From: Tetrahymena thermophila SB210 | Lineage: Eukaryota; Ciliophora; Oligohymenophorea; Hymenostomatida; Tetrahymenidae | Length of the DNA stretch: 64,000 nucleotides | Assembly (NCBI RefSeq): GCF_000189635.1 | Contig: NW_002476507.1 | Location: 372,001-436,000, forward strand | Direction of reading: 5' to 3' | Shown: positions 1-12,584 of the stretch, piece after piece | Layout: every line of letters begins with the position of its first letter | Numbering within the stretch: position 1 is the stretch's first letter | Made by a program: the position numbers and the translations under genes | The notes under the pieces: generated by a model | What the model was told of the DNA's origin: nothing | The model's input: the letters and a program-made list of their open reading frames with translations, nothing else | Databases searched by the model: none

Positions 1-218
1 GTATTTTTACAGTGTTAATTATTATTTCATGTTGAGGTTGATAAAAGTATTTGAGAGAATTTCCAAAAATATTTATGCTATGAGCGCAGTACTGCTTTTC
101 CTTCCTCCATCCGTGAACCAGTCAGCATAGTAATAATATATATATAGGTTGAATTATTATAATATTGAATTTTATTGAGTTGTTTTGTAATTTTTTTTTA
201 AATCATGTACATTACTAC

Positions 219-806
219 TCAACGAGGTTCAGCAGTCTTAGCACTAGATCTGTTTTTAGTAGAGTGCTTACCCAAGAGAGCTTTATGGATGTGAGGAATG
301 ACACCACCACCAGCAATGGTAGCCTTGATCAAAATATCTAATTCTTCATCACCTCTAATAGCCAAGAGCAAGTGACGAGGAGTGATTCTTCTGACTTTGA
401 AATCCTTAGAAGCATTACCAGCCAATTCCAAAACTTCTGCTGTTAAATATTCCAAAATAGCAGCAGCATAAACAGCAGCAGTAGCACCAACTCTGTTCTT
501 AGCACTAACTCTACCCTTCAAAAATCTGTGGATTCTACCGACTGGGAACTTTATTATTATAATATTTTAGCGTTAATAAAATCACAACTGAGTCAAATGC
601 TCAGAATGATGGACATCCTGATGCCAATATTACTTATAAACCAGCCTTATAAGAACGTGATTGAGGAGTCTTCTTATTCTTGGCGCCTCCGACTTTACCA
701 CCTTTGCCACCTTTACCACCTTTACCGCCTTTTCCGCCAGCCTATTTTATTTGAAAATTGATTAAAAATGAGATTAAGCCACTCTAAAAAAAATTTAAAT
801 TACCAT
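219..806 (-). CDS. HTA3: Histone variant H2A.Z (hv1)
   Basis: Replacement histone H2A.Z, which pairs with H2B in variant nucleosomes of transcriptionally active chromatin. I read three exons on the minus strand: 804-806 (only the ATG), 634-741 and 219-548, with introns of 62 bp (742-803) and 85 bp (549-633). The product is 146 residues. The N-terminus is [14 protein letters not shown], a lysine/glycine repeat that is the acetylated tail in this family. The histone fold carries [34 protein letters not shown] and the H2A.Z-diagnostic [19 protein letters not shown] and [13 protein letters not shown]. The Gln codon at 634-636 is TAA, and the stop TGA is 219-221. It agrees with my memory of T. thermophila hv1 (gene HTA3). 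Codon use is rich in C-ending codons, as in highly expressed ciliate genes. Exon boundaries keep frame exactly. Confidence 0.97.
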
Positions 807-2477
807 TTTCTTTTTTACTTGTTTTTATTTCTTTTTCTTTTAATTTTTCTTTTTTTGCTTTTTACTTTTTTCTTTTGTTTATTTGCTTTCTTTTTCTTCT
901 TCTTGAGAAGAGAATCCAATATAATTAAAGATCACACAATAAATAAAATCAAATCAAATCAAAACAAAACAAAAGGATGATAAATCAAAGATAAAAGAAA
1001 GAAGGTATTATTATGATTATTTATTGATTGATCAATTGGAATCTTGCTTTGATTTTCCTTTATTATTATCATCATCATCATTCATATTGTATATTATTTC
1101 ATTCATACTGCAATAGAAAAGTATTATATTGTTTTAGATTGAAATTTCAATAATTTATTAGTAAAGGTGGGAACAATTATTCCCTTTTCATAACTAACTA
1201 ACTATCTATCTATTTAATAATAAAGAGGTTCAATCAATTTAGCATATATAAAAAAGCCTTCAATAAACATTAGTAAAAATTGAATAGAAATCAAATAGTA
1301 TAATCTATATAAAACAACTCGTATATTGATTGCCTTTTTAATATATAGAATGCTTTTATTATGTATTTGGGGGGGAATCAAAATAATTTATATTAAGGTC
1401 TATCTATATTCTCTCTTTCATCCTTAAAAATAAAAATCTCAAATTTGATTGGATAAATTCAATCAAAATCCGATTTTTGGAGAGAGCAGCATTTATCTAA
1501 TATATTTTTTATTTTTAGTTAATCATAATAAATACTTTCATAAGTTAGGGGTAAAATAATAAAATGCTTTTGATTTGCTTTCTTTCTATCCATCTGTCCT
1601 GCGATTATTCTTTTAAAAATTATTTTCAAGTTTGAATTAAATAAAATATAAACGTTAATTTCCTTCTAATTTCAAATTTCTATACTAAAATAAACAGAAT
1701 CATATTTTAAACTGAAGAATAAAAATATATGACCAAACACAGTTAGACATAATATTTTGATTTGATAACTTATTTAAAATAGTAGATTTTAGTGAGCTTA
1801 AAATTAAGCTTTATAAAATTTTACATTTAATTTTTTAAATAAATTTATTAATACTTATTTGAAAATAAGTAATCAATCACCATCTAACTAGTTTCTATTT
1901 TAAATTTGAAATGTAAAAAAATTAATTTTGATAATTAATACTCTAAAATACAATTTGTGATAGTTTTGATTTATTATGGCCTATAATTTTACTTTACCAA
2001 AAAAAAATAAATAATTAATGAAGATTATTTACACGATGATAATAATTTAAACTTAACATTAAAAGACTTCTGATTTATCATTCAAAATTTTAATGATTGA
2101 AGAATAATAGAGCTTTTTAGGAAAATTTAAACTTTTTTTATAGCATTTTATGTATTTTTGAATTAATTATTAGAATACTTTGATATATAATTTACACATA
2201 TTATTTGAAATTGAAGATAATTTGATAAGAGATTTAAAAGAGCATGCATAAAAATATATAATTTATAGTTAAAGTGCTACAAGTTCTAATATTATATTCT
2301 TTGTAAAATTTAAATTAGTTTTTAGGATTTATTGTTTTTTTATTATCACTTATTGTCAATCTATATAGTTATGAGGTAAAATAACTAAATAAATAGGGAA
2401 GCATATTTTGATAGATTTAAACAAACTATCCATTTGTTTGAAAATAAATATTATTGTTTTTAAATAAAAGTAGATAA
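807..2477. other. Spacer between H2A.Z 5' end and TMX2-like 3' end
   Basis: This is AT-rich DNA without a supported gene. Immediately upstream of H2A.Z, 808-905 is a pyrimidine-rich (purine-rich on the coding strand) stretch that probably lies in its 5' untranslated region or promoter. A run of seven G at about 1369-1375 is unusual in this base composition. Nothing else stands out. Confidence 0.5.
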
Positions 2478-3587
2478 TCAATCACTCTTCTTGGAACTCT
2501 TTTGCTTCTTTTTAATTTCATTTTTTCCCTCCTAGCTTTCTTCTTCTGGTTAAGAATCTTTAGTATCAAACCATCTATTGTGGAACTAGAAGAATTTCTC
2601 AAATGCTTTCTTTTTATTTAAAAAATGCTTAATATAAATTTTTTCACTTACCAAATAAATTTACTCTCTTCCATTTCTTCAATTACTTTCCTAAATAGGT
2701 GTTTGGATCTTCACAAGGATATCTTTAAGCAAGAACTCCATCTTCAAAAATTATTAATGTAGGGAACTCATTAGATTCTGGGGCTACATTCACATCTATA
2801 TCATCATAAATTCCTTTAACTTTGTTTACATCAACTATTTTTAAATTATAACAAATTTTTAATTATTCTTTTTAAAGTATAATTTTAGCATAGATTATCA
2901 AAATTAATGGAAAATTTACCTGAATAGAATTTAAATTTATTTGTAGAATATTTTTCTGCAAAATAAGCCCATAATGCACGAGTCTAATTATTATACAAAA
3001 TTTATTAGAAAAAGATAGTATTTTTAAAATAAAATATATTAATTTGAAAGAGAAATGTGAATTACATCAGTTGAAAGTTCTTCATTATCTCTGTAGAATT
3101 CAACAAATTACATATTTGTATCCTTAAAAGTGAGAACACTATCATCTCTTTTAGCTCCTTTCTTTGCATATTTCTTTACTGCATTTTACCATTATTCTTC
3201 ATTTCTAATTGGAGTTATTTTTGGGCATTTACCAAGGTATCTAGGTCTCTTTAAAAATAAAAACATTACCATAAAGAGAGTAGAATACATTATTCCTGTG
3301 GGTAAATCATAAACTAAGTAACGAGCTATTATAGTTACTTTTGCAATATTTATGTAGCTTGAAAAGAATTATTCTCCTGAACAACACTAGATATACTTGA
3401 CTATTAGTAATGCAACCAATGATAGAAATACATTTCCCTTAGATTTAAAATTGTAAACAACAGAACTCCAAGAATATTAGGTAAATTCGTTTACAAGATA
3501 ATGATAAAAATGGAATGATACATAGCATATCATAAACAATGTATTTAAGATGTAATAACTATGATTGAATCTTTAAATGAGCGACAT
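2478..3587 (-). CDS. TMX2-like thioredoxin-fold transmembrane protein
   Basis: I read four exons: 3066-3587, 2920-2983, 2652-2834 and 2478-2605, with introns of 82, 85 and 46 bp. The product is 298 residues, against about 296 for animal TMX2. The N-terminal part has several hydrophobic segments, ending in GIMYSTLFMVMFLFLKRPRYLG, which corresponds to the TMX2 segment before its luminal/cytosolic domain. The thioredoxin-like part follows (VEFYRD, then FYSVDVNKVKGI, then the cis-proline strand EFPTLIIFEDGVLAQR). The tail is Lys-rich and ends KKSD, a KKxx endoplasmic-reticulum retrieval signal like that of human TMX2. The position of the CxxC or SxDC active site holds no cysteine, so redox activity is unlikely. 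Family assignment is by reading similarity; exon phases are all consistent. The start is the first ATG of a well-supported first exon. Confidence 0.85.
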
Positions 3588-4541
3588 TAATCCTATTTAT
3601 CCTATATAAATTCTTTAAATTTAAGCTTATCTAATGTTAACTTCCTCACTAAAATGGAAAACTTCTTAAAAGAACTAACTATAAATCTTTAAACAATTTT
3701 TATTGTTTTTATTTAGAAAACTTTTAATTATTATTGCTATATGATAATATAAATATAGCTTTAGTTTATAAAAAAAGTGATAGCATGTTATTTATTAAAA
3801 ATAGTACTTTAAATGCATCATAAAAAACTGGAGATTTAACACTAAAACTCCATATCTATTTCTTTAATTGATATTATTTATTTTTTAAATTTATTAATTC
3901 TATCAGCATATAACTATAAAATTAATTTTATTTACAATCTTAAATATCCTACCTACTTATTAAACTTCTATTTATTTTTTTTAATTTAAATTATCAGACA
4001 ATAAACATTAAATTTTTTTTTTTAAAATAATGTTTTCAAAAATTAAATAAAAAAAAATAAATTTTGACAGATTTTTTAAATCATAATTAAAAAATAATTT
4101 ATTTAATGTAAATCAAATTAGAATTATTTTGAAAAAATTTTAAAAATAATTTATGAGATGTTACATCTTACTTTAGTTATTATTTTTTGCAAAAAAAATG
4201 TTCAGCTAATTATTGTTTCTGATAGAATTAAAAGTTTTATATTTGAATTAGATGTTAAAAAATATTGAAAAAATTATTTAAGCAATTCAGATCTAAATAA
4301 ATTGTTAACTTATAGATGATAATTCATCTAATTAATAAATAAATAAAGTGCATTAGTCTTGTCTTTGTACTCTTGGTGTATTCAGTAGTATTTTATTAAT
4401 ATATATTCATATATACATACATCTTTAAAATCAAATAAATTGAAAAGTAAAAATCAAATCCAAAAAAATCTTTTGAAAAACAACTTTTTGATTTTTTAAA
4501 TTGATAAATAATACAAAACAAAATATAAAAGTTTTAACAAA
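3588..4541. other. Divergent intergenic spacer
   Basis: About 950 bp separates the start codons of the TMX2-like gene (minus) and the coiled-coil gene (plus). It must hold both promoters. It is close to 85% A+T with long A and T runs and no open frame worth reporting. Confidence 0.5.
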
Positions 4542-7500
4542 ATGAGTGATTATAGACAAGAGGTAGAGAAAAAAGTATATTTATTAAATAATATATTTAC
4601 TATAATTTTAAAAAATAATTTTTTAATACAAAGTTATCAAAAAGGAGTCAAAGCAACGAAGTTTCTATGATTGTTCAAGATATATTAAACTAAAATAACT
4701 AAAATAATAATACATAAATATCATATCATTTATAAACTGGACCATTATCTGCAAATACTACTTTTAATTAATAGAACATATTGAATTCTACTTTTAATAG
4801 GAGAAAGGAATCAGCTAGGGCTTCCTACACAAATATTATGGACAGTAAATAAAATATTTTTAATTTTTCAGTTAAAATTAAAAAATTAATTTAAAAATCG
4901 TTAATATTAATTTAAACACTCTCAATTTGATTCTTATATTTTATGTATGAAAAATTTATTTATGCTTTGTTTCTATTAGAGTTTTTCAACTTTTGTTTAA
5001 AAAAAAGGAAGCTGGATAGGTAAATAAGATAAAGATGGGATTCTTATTTACTGCAATGAGCTTAATAGATAGATAGAGTAGAAAAATCAAGAACTAAATA
5101 AAGCATATAAAGAGTGCAGTATATATAAAGTAGCTGTAGAATAAAAGATATAAGAATGTTTGAGAGATGGATCTAATCCCCTTAATCCTGTAGTTGAACT
5201 TCTCTAAAAGGAAAGAAATGATTTAAAATCAGAAATAATTGAATTAAGTGCTAGCGAAAATTTTTTAAAAGACGAAATATCCAGGTTGGAGCAAGAAGGG
5301 AACCAAAAAGAAAAAATTTTGAGAGAATATGAAGCCTTTCTTGAATCAAAAGACAAGACTATTTTAGAATTAAAGGATAAGTTTGAGTTGGATTAAAAAA
5401 AGAACGAACAACTCAATCATGAGATAATTAACTTTTAAGAAGTTTATGATTCTAAAGAGAAGCTGTAGGCTTAGTTAGAAAATAGAATTTATGTACTTGA
5501 ATAAGAAAACATGGAACTTAGGGCCAGACTAGAGAATACAGAAATGGAGTACAAAGGATATCTAGGTTAATTTGAAGGAGAAAAGACTAAAATATTAGAA
5601 GAAAACTAAAGATTTAACAATTTAAAAGATAATTTAAGTGAAACTTTTTCCGTTATTGGACAATTCATAAATGATTTTTCTAAAGTCACTAAGCTAAAAA
5701 ATGTGCAATCAATCACAGTTGATTCCTTTCATAAAATGATATCTTAATTTGATTTTAATGTTTAAACCCAAGAAGTTGAGTCTATAGATTTTCTTTAAAA
5801 GTGGATTGTTAGTCTTTTTGAATAAGTTGAAGTAATATTTACTCATTTTGTTTATACTTTAATCAATACTCAAACAATCATATCACAAAAAGAAAAATAT
5901 TTACATGATTTTTTATATTTTTATGGTGATTTTCAAAAATTTAATTTATTAGATTTAAAAGAAATATTAAATTAAACACATTTTTTTATTGATCAGAAAT
6001 TTAAAATTATATTTTTAAGAATGTTAACTTATGCATTTTATAATATAGTTTTAAACAAATATGATACTAAAACTTGAGGAAGAAGCAGAAGCAAATAATG
6101 ACAGAATTAAAGATCTGTAAAAAGATTTATACGAATCTGTAAATATTGGTAGAATTTTTAAAGAGAAAGAAATTAAACTGCTAAAAGAAATAGAAATGAT
6201 AAAAAGGAATTATGAAGAAGATAGAGGATAAATTTAAAACAATCTTCAAAAAGAAAACTAATTTATAATAGAAAACGAATAAACAAAAAATGAAATTAGA
6301 AATCTTACAGAGTAGCTTCAAACAGCTCATGAATAGGTAATTATTTACTATATTTTCATTCATAAATCTCACTATTCTTAGGTACAAAATTTACACGAAG
6401 AAATGGAAACAAGTTAGTAGCTCCATCAGGCTAAAGAATAGTAAGAGAAAATATTGAAAGAGACAATTGATGAGCTTTAAAACGAAAGTGAAAGAATGAA
6501 AAACTAAAAAGAAATATTTTAAAATGCTTTATTTAAGTAAATTAGTTAATTAGAATTTTAAGTGAAGTAACTTTGTTTAATTATATCTAATAGATTATGC
6601 CATATCTTGCCTCATGTAGAGTTAGAACAGTTAATCAAAGATTTTATATAAAATAGTGAGTAATTGTATTTAGCTTAAATTGAGCAAGAATAATAAGAAT
6701 TATAATTCCAAGAAAATGATGAGGATTTGAAAAAATCTGTGAAAGAAGACACTTTGAATTCAAGATAAATTATTTCAAAAAGAAAAGTTGTAGAACAAGT
6801 TAGAGAAAATTTGAAAAACGTTGTCTCTAAATGTAGAAAATTGAGAGAAAGAGAATCATATATTCTTAATGAGATTGATAAAATATCCTAATTAGAAAAA
6901 TAGAGAATTGAAAAATCATTGACAATAGAAAGAGAGTTTTATAAAGTAATTAATTTAATTTCATATAATTAATTGATGATAAATTAATTTTTAGATGAAA
7001 AGCTTGATGTAATATGAATAAAAAAGAAATGAAGCCTTAATGAGATAAGCTGATCAATCTCCTAACACTATTTTGCTTAAAAATAGCAATATTTATTAAC
7101 AATCTCCTAATTATAGTGATATTTAAAGCTAAAGGTAAAACTATTTGAAAAATTTGATTTAAATATTTATTAAAACAAAATAAAAAGAAACTAATTTTTA
7201 AGCAGTAATGATTTAGATTATCAAAAATAATCTGAATTTAATAACAAAGAAAACGAAAGAGACTAAAATATCAAATTAAAGACTGAAGATGATCAATAAA
7301 GTTAACAAATATACAATTAAATAGATAGATTAGGTAAATTAAACATCAATTTAAAAATTAACAAATAAAAAATTATATTTAATTTTTAGATGCATAATCT
7401 ATTAGAAACAAAATAGCAAAGCAGCAGTCTCTATCTAGATAGATAAGTGCTTCAATGCTTGATGTAAATAAGGATAAAATAATTAATAATCTTTTAAGTT

Positions 7501-7715
7501 CAAATATTTCACTGAGAAATAATGTAACAACCTTAAAAAATTCATCATCTCTCAACAATCTTAACTTGAATTATGGTAAAAAGACATCAATAGACATTCA
7601 ATATAGCATGCTTGGAAGTCAAGATAAAAATGCTATGCTTCGTATGAAATTAGAAGACAAGCTAATGAACTCTAAAAGAAATTTGGGTTTAACTTATAAA
7701 TAAAATTAATTATGA
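4542..7715 (+). CDS. Coiled-coil protein, unrecognised
   Basis: Multi-exon gene. The first exons are 4542-4574, 4634-4844 and 5008-5831; the next begins at 6079 after an AT-rich intron (5832-6078), and further introns lie near 6339-6381, 6550-6700, 6940-6995 and 7140-7390. It ends at TGA 7713-7715. The protein is a long Glu/Lys/Gln-rich coiled coil (for example VVELLQKERNDLKSEIIEL and KILEENQRFNNLKDNL) with a Ser/Asn-rich head and tail, the tail reading KIINNLLSSNISLRNNV. Many Gln are TAA or TAG. I do not recognise a family. Coiled coils of this type in ciliates are often basal-body, cortical or ciliary structure proteins, and the neighbouring Rib72 gene is ciliary, but that is only suggestive. 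Later exon borders are approximate. Confidence 0.8.
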
Positions 7716-8615
7716 TTTATTTATTTATTGTAAATTTTATCAAATTAAATTATCTATTGTTTTTATTTTTTTAATTTATAAATAAAATGTAAAAATTTAA
7801 GCACTTATTGAAACTTCACATTAAGTCATCTAATAATAAGACAGTTAATATTTGATCTATTTTTACTTTATCATTTTAAAATACTAACTCTATTGAGAAT
7901 CTTTCCAAAAATTTTTTCTTAATCACCTCATTTGGAAACATTATTGTAATTTGAATAGCCTGCTACTTTTAATATTCTTTAGCTAGCTAATATTAATTCT
8001 CACTTCAAACCTTCTGTTTATAATATTTTAACTCCCATTATATAATTTATTTCCTTATAGTCGATTAATTAATTGCTTATTCATCATCCTTTTCAAAATA
8101 AGACAATTTTTTATTTTATAAAAGAATTGTCACTTTAAGTTTGTCTATTATCAAACCAAGCAAAATAAAAGTATCTATTGAGTTTGAATTATATTAAATT
8201 TTAACTCTAAAGACATAGTTAATTTTAATTTTAATTAAAATCATTTTGGCTAATTAGTCAATGAAGGAAGAATACTAAGAGAAGGGAAATAAAACTAAAA
8301 AAATTTCTCCATCTTTTTTTTATATTGGTTATTAATAATGAATTAAGTAAAACATGTATGTTTTTATATTTGTGAAAAATAATAAATATAATATGAATAA
8401 TTGAATGAAAAGATAAAAACTTGATATTTATGTGACAACAAAAAGGTTTGTGGAGTGGATAAAAATGTATATATCAATTTATTTTAATAATTTTATAGCA
8501 ATATTTGTATTCTAATAAAACTTTGAGTGTCATATTTAAGAAGATATTTGTTTAGTTTAGTTTTAAAAAGATGATCAAATATGATTGATTGATTTATTTA
8601 TTGCATGCATGACTT
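7716..8615. other. Convergent intergenic spacer
   Basis: This lies between the 3' ends of the coiled-coil and Rib72-like genes. A minus-strand open frame of about 70 codons around 7900-8090 is no longer than expected by chance when only TGA stops. I see no supported gene. Confidence 0.45.
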
Positions 8616-11331
8616 TCATTGTTTTCCACCAAGGGCAACGAAAAGAGATTTAACATCAAGTTTCCAATTTTCGTCAAGATCGAAATAACGCATGAGTGTA
8701 TAAATTTCTTGATAAGTTAGATTGTAGCCAAGTCTTCTTAAACCAACAACGAAATCATTGAAATCAATAACTCCTCTACGGTTAGGATCAATATTTTTGA
8801 TTAGAAGTACCATAAATTCATCGTAAGATTTGTATTTAGTAGCGAATTTTCTAAGATGATTAAGAGTATACTCAATATCAGCCTCCTTAAAGACTTCAGG
8901 TTTAGATTTCATGTATTTATGAGTATATTCATCAGCTCTGAGCAATTAGAAGCGATAAACTCCGAGTTATATAATCTCACCGATTTAGAAATCAAGTTCA
9001 GTGTAAGGCTTATTATTGATAGGATTGTTGTGATTCATTCTTTCTAAGAATTTACCTCCCCAAATACCTGAATTTTTATCAGCAGTTTCGTAAACCATGA
9101 TAGTGTCATCACCACAGAAGAATGAAATAATGAACTTTCTATGGTTGTCTTCTTTGTTCTATGAAATTAGCTTTCCTTCGAAACGAAGAATATATTGATC
9201 TTATGTATACATTTTATTGATGTCTTTGCGAGGAGCTTTAGGTTAGAGATTGTAAACACTTCCTAAAGAATCAGCTTCACTACCAAAACCATTATATGGA
9301 GGAACTGGTTAATAGAAACGTTTAATATCTTCCTTTTTGAGGGTAATAGGAATTTGTTGCAAGTTCATATTTTGTAAGTACCATTCCTTTGTGTAAGCAT
9401 CGCAGTTGAAGATTAAACAATCTTTGTTGTAAATTCTAACCATATTTCCACAAACTAAATCAGAGGGACTGTAGTATTCTTCCTTTTTCAAAGTCATACC
9501 AGGATAATGAGTCATAATGGGTTCCTTTTTAATTAAGATAAAATAATTTTACAATTTTTTAAAGATATTTTATATTTCATAATATTTATTTATTGCTTTA
9601 TAAAGACTACCATTTTAATTTTTTAATTGTGCTAATAGTTATTTATCAAAGAGAGTATTAATTGCTAATCATTTTTCAAATATTATTGTATTTTAACTTG
9701 GTAGGTAATGGATTTGGTCTTTTTGGTATTTAATAAAATAGATTTTTCAAAATAAAATGAATACCTTAGGTAACTTCTTTCTGCATAAAAATAATGGGAA
9801 AGCATCTTTACCACTATTGTGTCTCTTAATTTCCTTAATTTCAGTGGTGTCGTCAGCTAAGAAATAGTTTAGAATATAGTAATTGAGACCACCTTCTAAG
9901 CTTGTATCGTTCCAAAGAACATTGAAAGAAAGAACCTAATTATTTATATTTATTATAAAAAATATTTTAAATGTTTTTGGTAAAATTTTATTTACCTTTC
10001 TGTCATTTTCAAGATACTTTTGTAATCCAGTATTGGGATGTCCACCTCCAAGCTTTACTTCATTGTACTCGTTATATTCTTTAGTGTTAGGAGGAGGAAT
10101 TTTAATGTCCTTCAAAGTTTTTTAAGCTTCAAATGCATCATTAGGGACTCTTTCAGGTGAATTCATTTTCTTTCCCATATAAACGAAGAATTCTTTAGTG
10201 AAAGAATCACAGTCAACAATTCTAAAGACTCTTTCAAAGAGATTAATATTTATTCCTACAGAAAATACAAAAAATATTTTTATTTGTTTAAAAGAACAGT
10301 TAGTTTAAATTGTAATTTTTAAATGAATGGTGAGAAAGGAGTAATTAATGACAACTTAGAATTAATTATATAACTTATGCTTGCTTAATTTATTGAATAT
10401 TAATAAATTTAATAATTGCAGCAAAGCATTTTAAATGCAACATTTATTATAAATTAAAAAAATCAAAAAAAAAAGGATATATCCTAACAAAAAATCAAAC
10501 TCTCTGCCAATTAAAATATAGTTTTTTCTTAAAATAAAGAGTGTTGATGAATAATCAAAATTGAGGAAGTTTCGTATTTTAAATTTTTATAAAAATATAT
10601 ATCTATATTTGTAAGCCTTCTTCAATATTATATGTATGCTTTGAAATATTGAAATAAATAAATAGTTACCAACATTAAGATCTTCCCAGGTGTAGTAGTC
10701 AGTTGAATTTAGTTATTTAGGAATTTATTGACGCTTAATAAAGACACCTTATTCAATACCAGAATTCATTATTTTAGGTTCGTTGACATGAATAGTACCG
10801 TCAGATAAGTAGTAGTAAAGAGTACACTTACGGATACGGTAATTTTCATAAGGATTTTCAACAACACTTTCCTAGAAATAGCAATAAAAACGAAGAACTT
10901 ATCTATCATATTTTAACCAGGGAGGTTGGATACGAGGGATATAATCATTTATGGGAGCCTTTCCTAATATTATATTTCAATCAAACGTTAAAAAATTGCT
11001 ATAAGTAGTTGATTCACACTAATTGATTAATTAAATGATCTAAAGTAGCCACTTAAAATGAAATAAAACTAATATTAAAATGTTATTCGACAAGTGTGAC
11101 AAAGATACTTTAAAAAATCTTACTTTTTCCATATGTCAAATCAGGAGGAGTGCCCATTCTTAGTGAATCAATAAGATAGGGGTCGTTCTTTTCTTCGATG
11201 TAATTAGTTTTTTCGCAATGAACGTTATTGACTAAGGTGAACTATTAAGTCTTATGATGGCTTTCCTTTAAGTGGTCAGGGAAGCAGTGACCTGGCAATA
11301 AAGGAACAGTCTTAGGTAAGTTATAATTCAT
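8616..11331 (-). CDS. RIB72: Rib72/EFHC1-family ciliary microtubule protein
   Basis: Axonemal protein of the DM10/EF-hand family (Chlamydomonas Rib72, human EFHC1/2, Tetrahymena Rib72A and Rib72B). It lines the inside of the doublet A-tubule and stabilises it. Five exons: 11124-11331, 10670-10963, 9996-10255, 9765-9935 and 8616-9524. The introns are 160, 414, 60 and 240 bp, all phases consistent, giving 613 residues. The start carries the family's LPLLPGHCF signature. DM10 domain 1 is at about 80-185 (YDRQVLRFYCYFQE, then HVNEPKIMNSGIEQGVFIKR), DM10-2 at about 245-350 (DRKVLSFNVLWND) and DM10-3 at about 410-505 (QYILRFEGKL, then KNSGIWGGKFLER). The C-terminus (about 545-613) is an EF-hand region with NIDPNRRGVIDFNDF; the second loop, DLDENWKLDVKS, is weaker. 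I cannot tell RIB72A from RIB72B from this sequence alone. Confidence 0.95.
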
Positions 11332-12584
11332 ATTGCTATACTTTTTCGTTTGTATTCTTTTCTTTTTTATCTTTTAACTTGTATTACTTATTATTATATT
11401 GTTATTTACTTGATTTGTATTATTCCACTCTTCTTATTGTTTGATATTACTATATAATCTATATGCAATATTCTTAATACAAACTGCTTTATTGTCCTTA
11501 AGATTTACTTTTATTAATTCACTCTTATTCTTCTTATTGGTTTATTTTATAAAGCAAACAAAGTATGTTTTATTTTTATTGTTCCTTATCCTTTTTCTAT
11601 TTATTTAACAATTCATTCATTTATCAATACATATTTTTTTATTCAGTCATTATCGTTGATTTATTTTTGCAAAATTAAATCTCAAAAAAAGTTTTAATTT
11701 TCGCAACGGTCCTTTCCTTATAAAAGGCCATACAATTAATTTGTATGCTTGTATGAATGTTTATATGTTTGTTTCTAATATTTATTATTTCAATATTTCA
11801 TTACGATTCATATCTACTTCAACTAATAGTTTTACTTATACATAAAATTGATTATTTGAATAATAAATCTAAATAATCTATAATCATTTTTATTTAAATA
11901 CTAAATAAATTTTTATTTTAGACTTATTATCAATAATATAATTTGATATTTTTACATCATAGCTTTAAAAATAACAAAAAATAACAAATAATTTCAAAAA
12001 ATTCAAATAAGTTTTATGCTTAATTGTAAAATTTTTAAGTAAAATAAATTTATTTTTAAATTATTTTTGATATGATTTAATTTAAAAAATAGAATCTTTT
12101 CTAGCAGTTAGAATAATTATTAAAATAAAAATAAACCAGTTAGTTATTAAAAAATGTTTTTAATTTAACAATATCAATTTACAAATTTTTAGATAAATTA
12201 TTTTTAAATTAAAATTAATAGAATATTTTATTAAATTTGAACGATGAAAAAAACAATAAATGTTCAACTATTTAAGAATATTAAATAAATATTTATTTAT
12301 CCTAATTTTAGATACTAAGTTTTAGCAAGTAAATTTAAATTTCGCTTTTTTTGTAAAATTTATAAAAAATAAATATTCACCTTAAAATTATATTATGGTA
12401 ATTAAATTTCACTGAATATAAATCAAATACCTATTTATACATATAAAATTTATTGCTTTTTGAATTTAAAATAAAACTCAATAAAAATATTAATTATTTT
12501 TTGTTTGTCTGTGTTTTAATCACTAACTCTTAAATTAGCTAAAGATATTCAAATTTTTATTAAGCTTATCACAGTACTTATTAA
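11332..12584. other. Divergent intergenic spacer
   Basis: This lies upstream of both the Rib72-like gene (minus) and the next coiled-coil gene (plus), so it should hold both promoters. It contains T-rich tracts around 11340-11650 and no supported open frame. Confidence 0.45.

Noticed and set aside
3130..3312. 60-codon plus-strand open frame
   Set aside because: It is antisense to the first exon of the TMX2-like gene.
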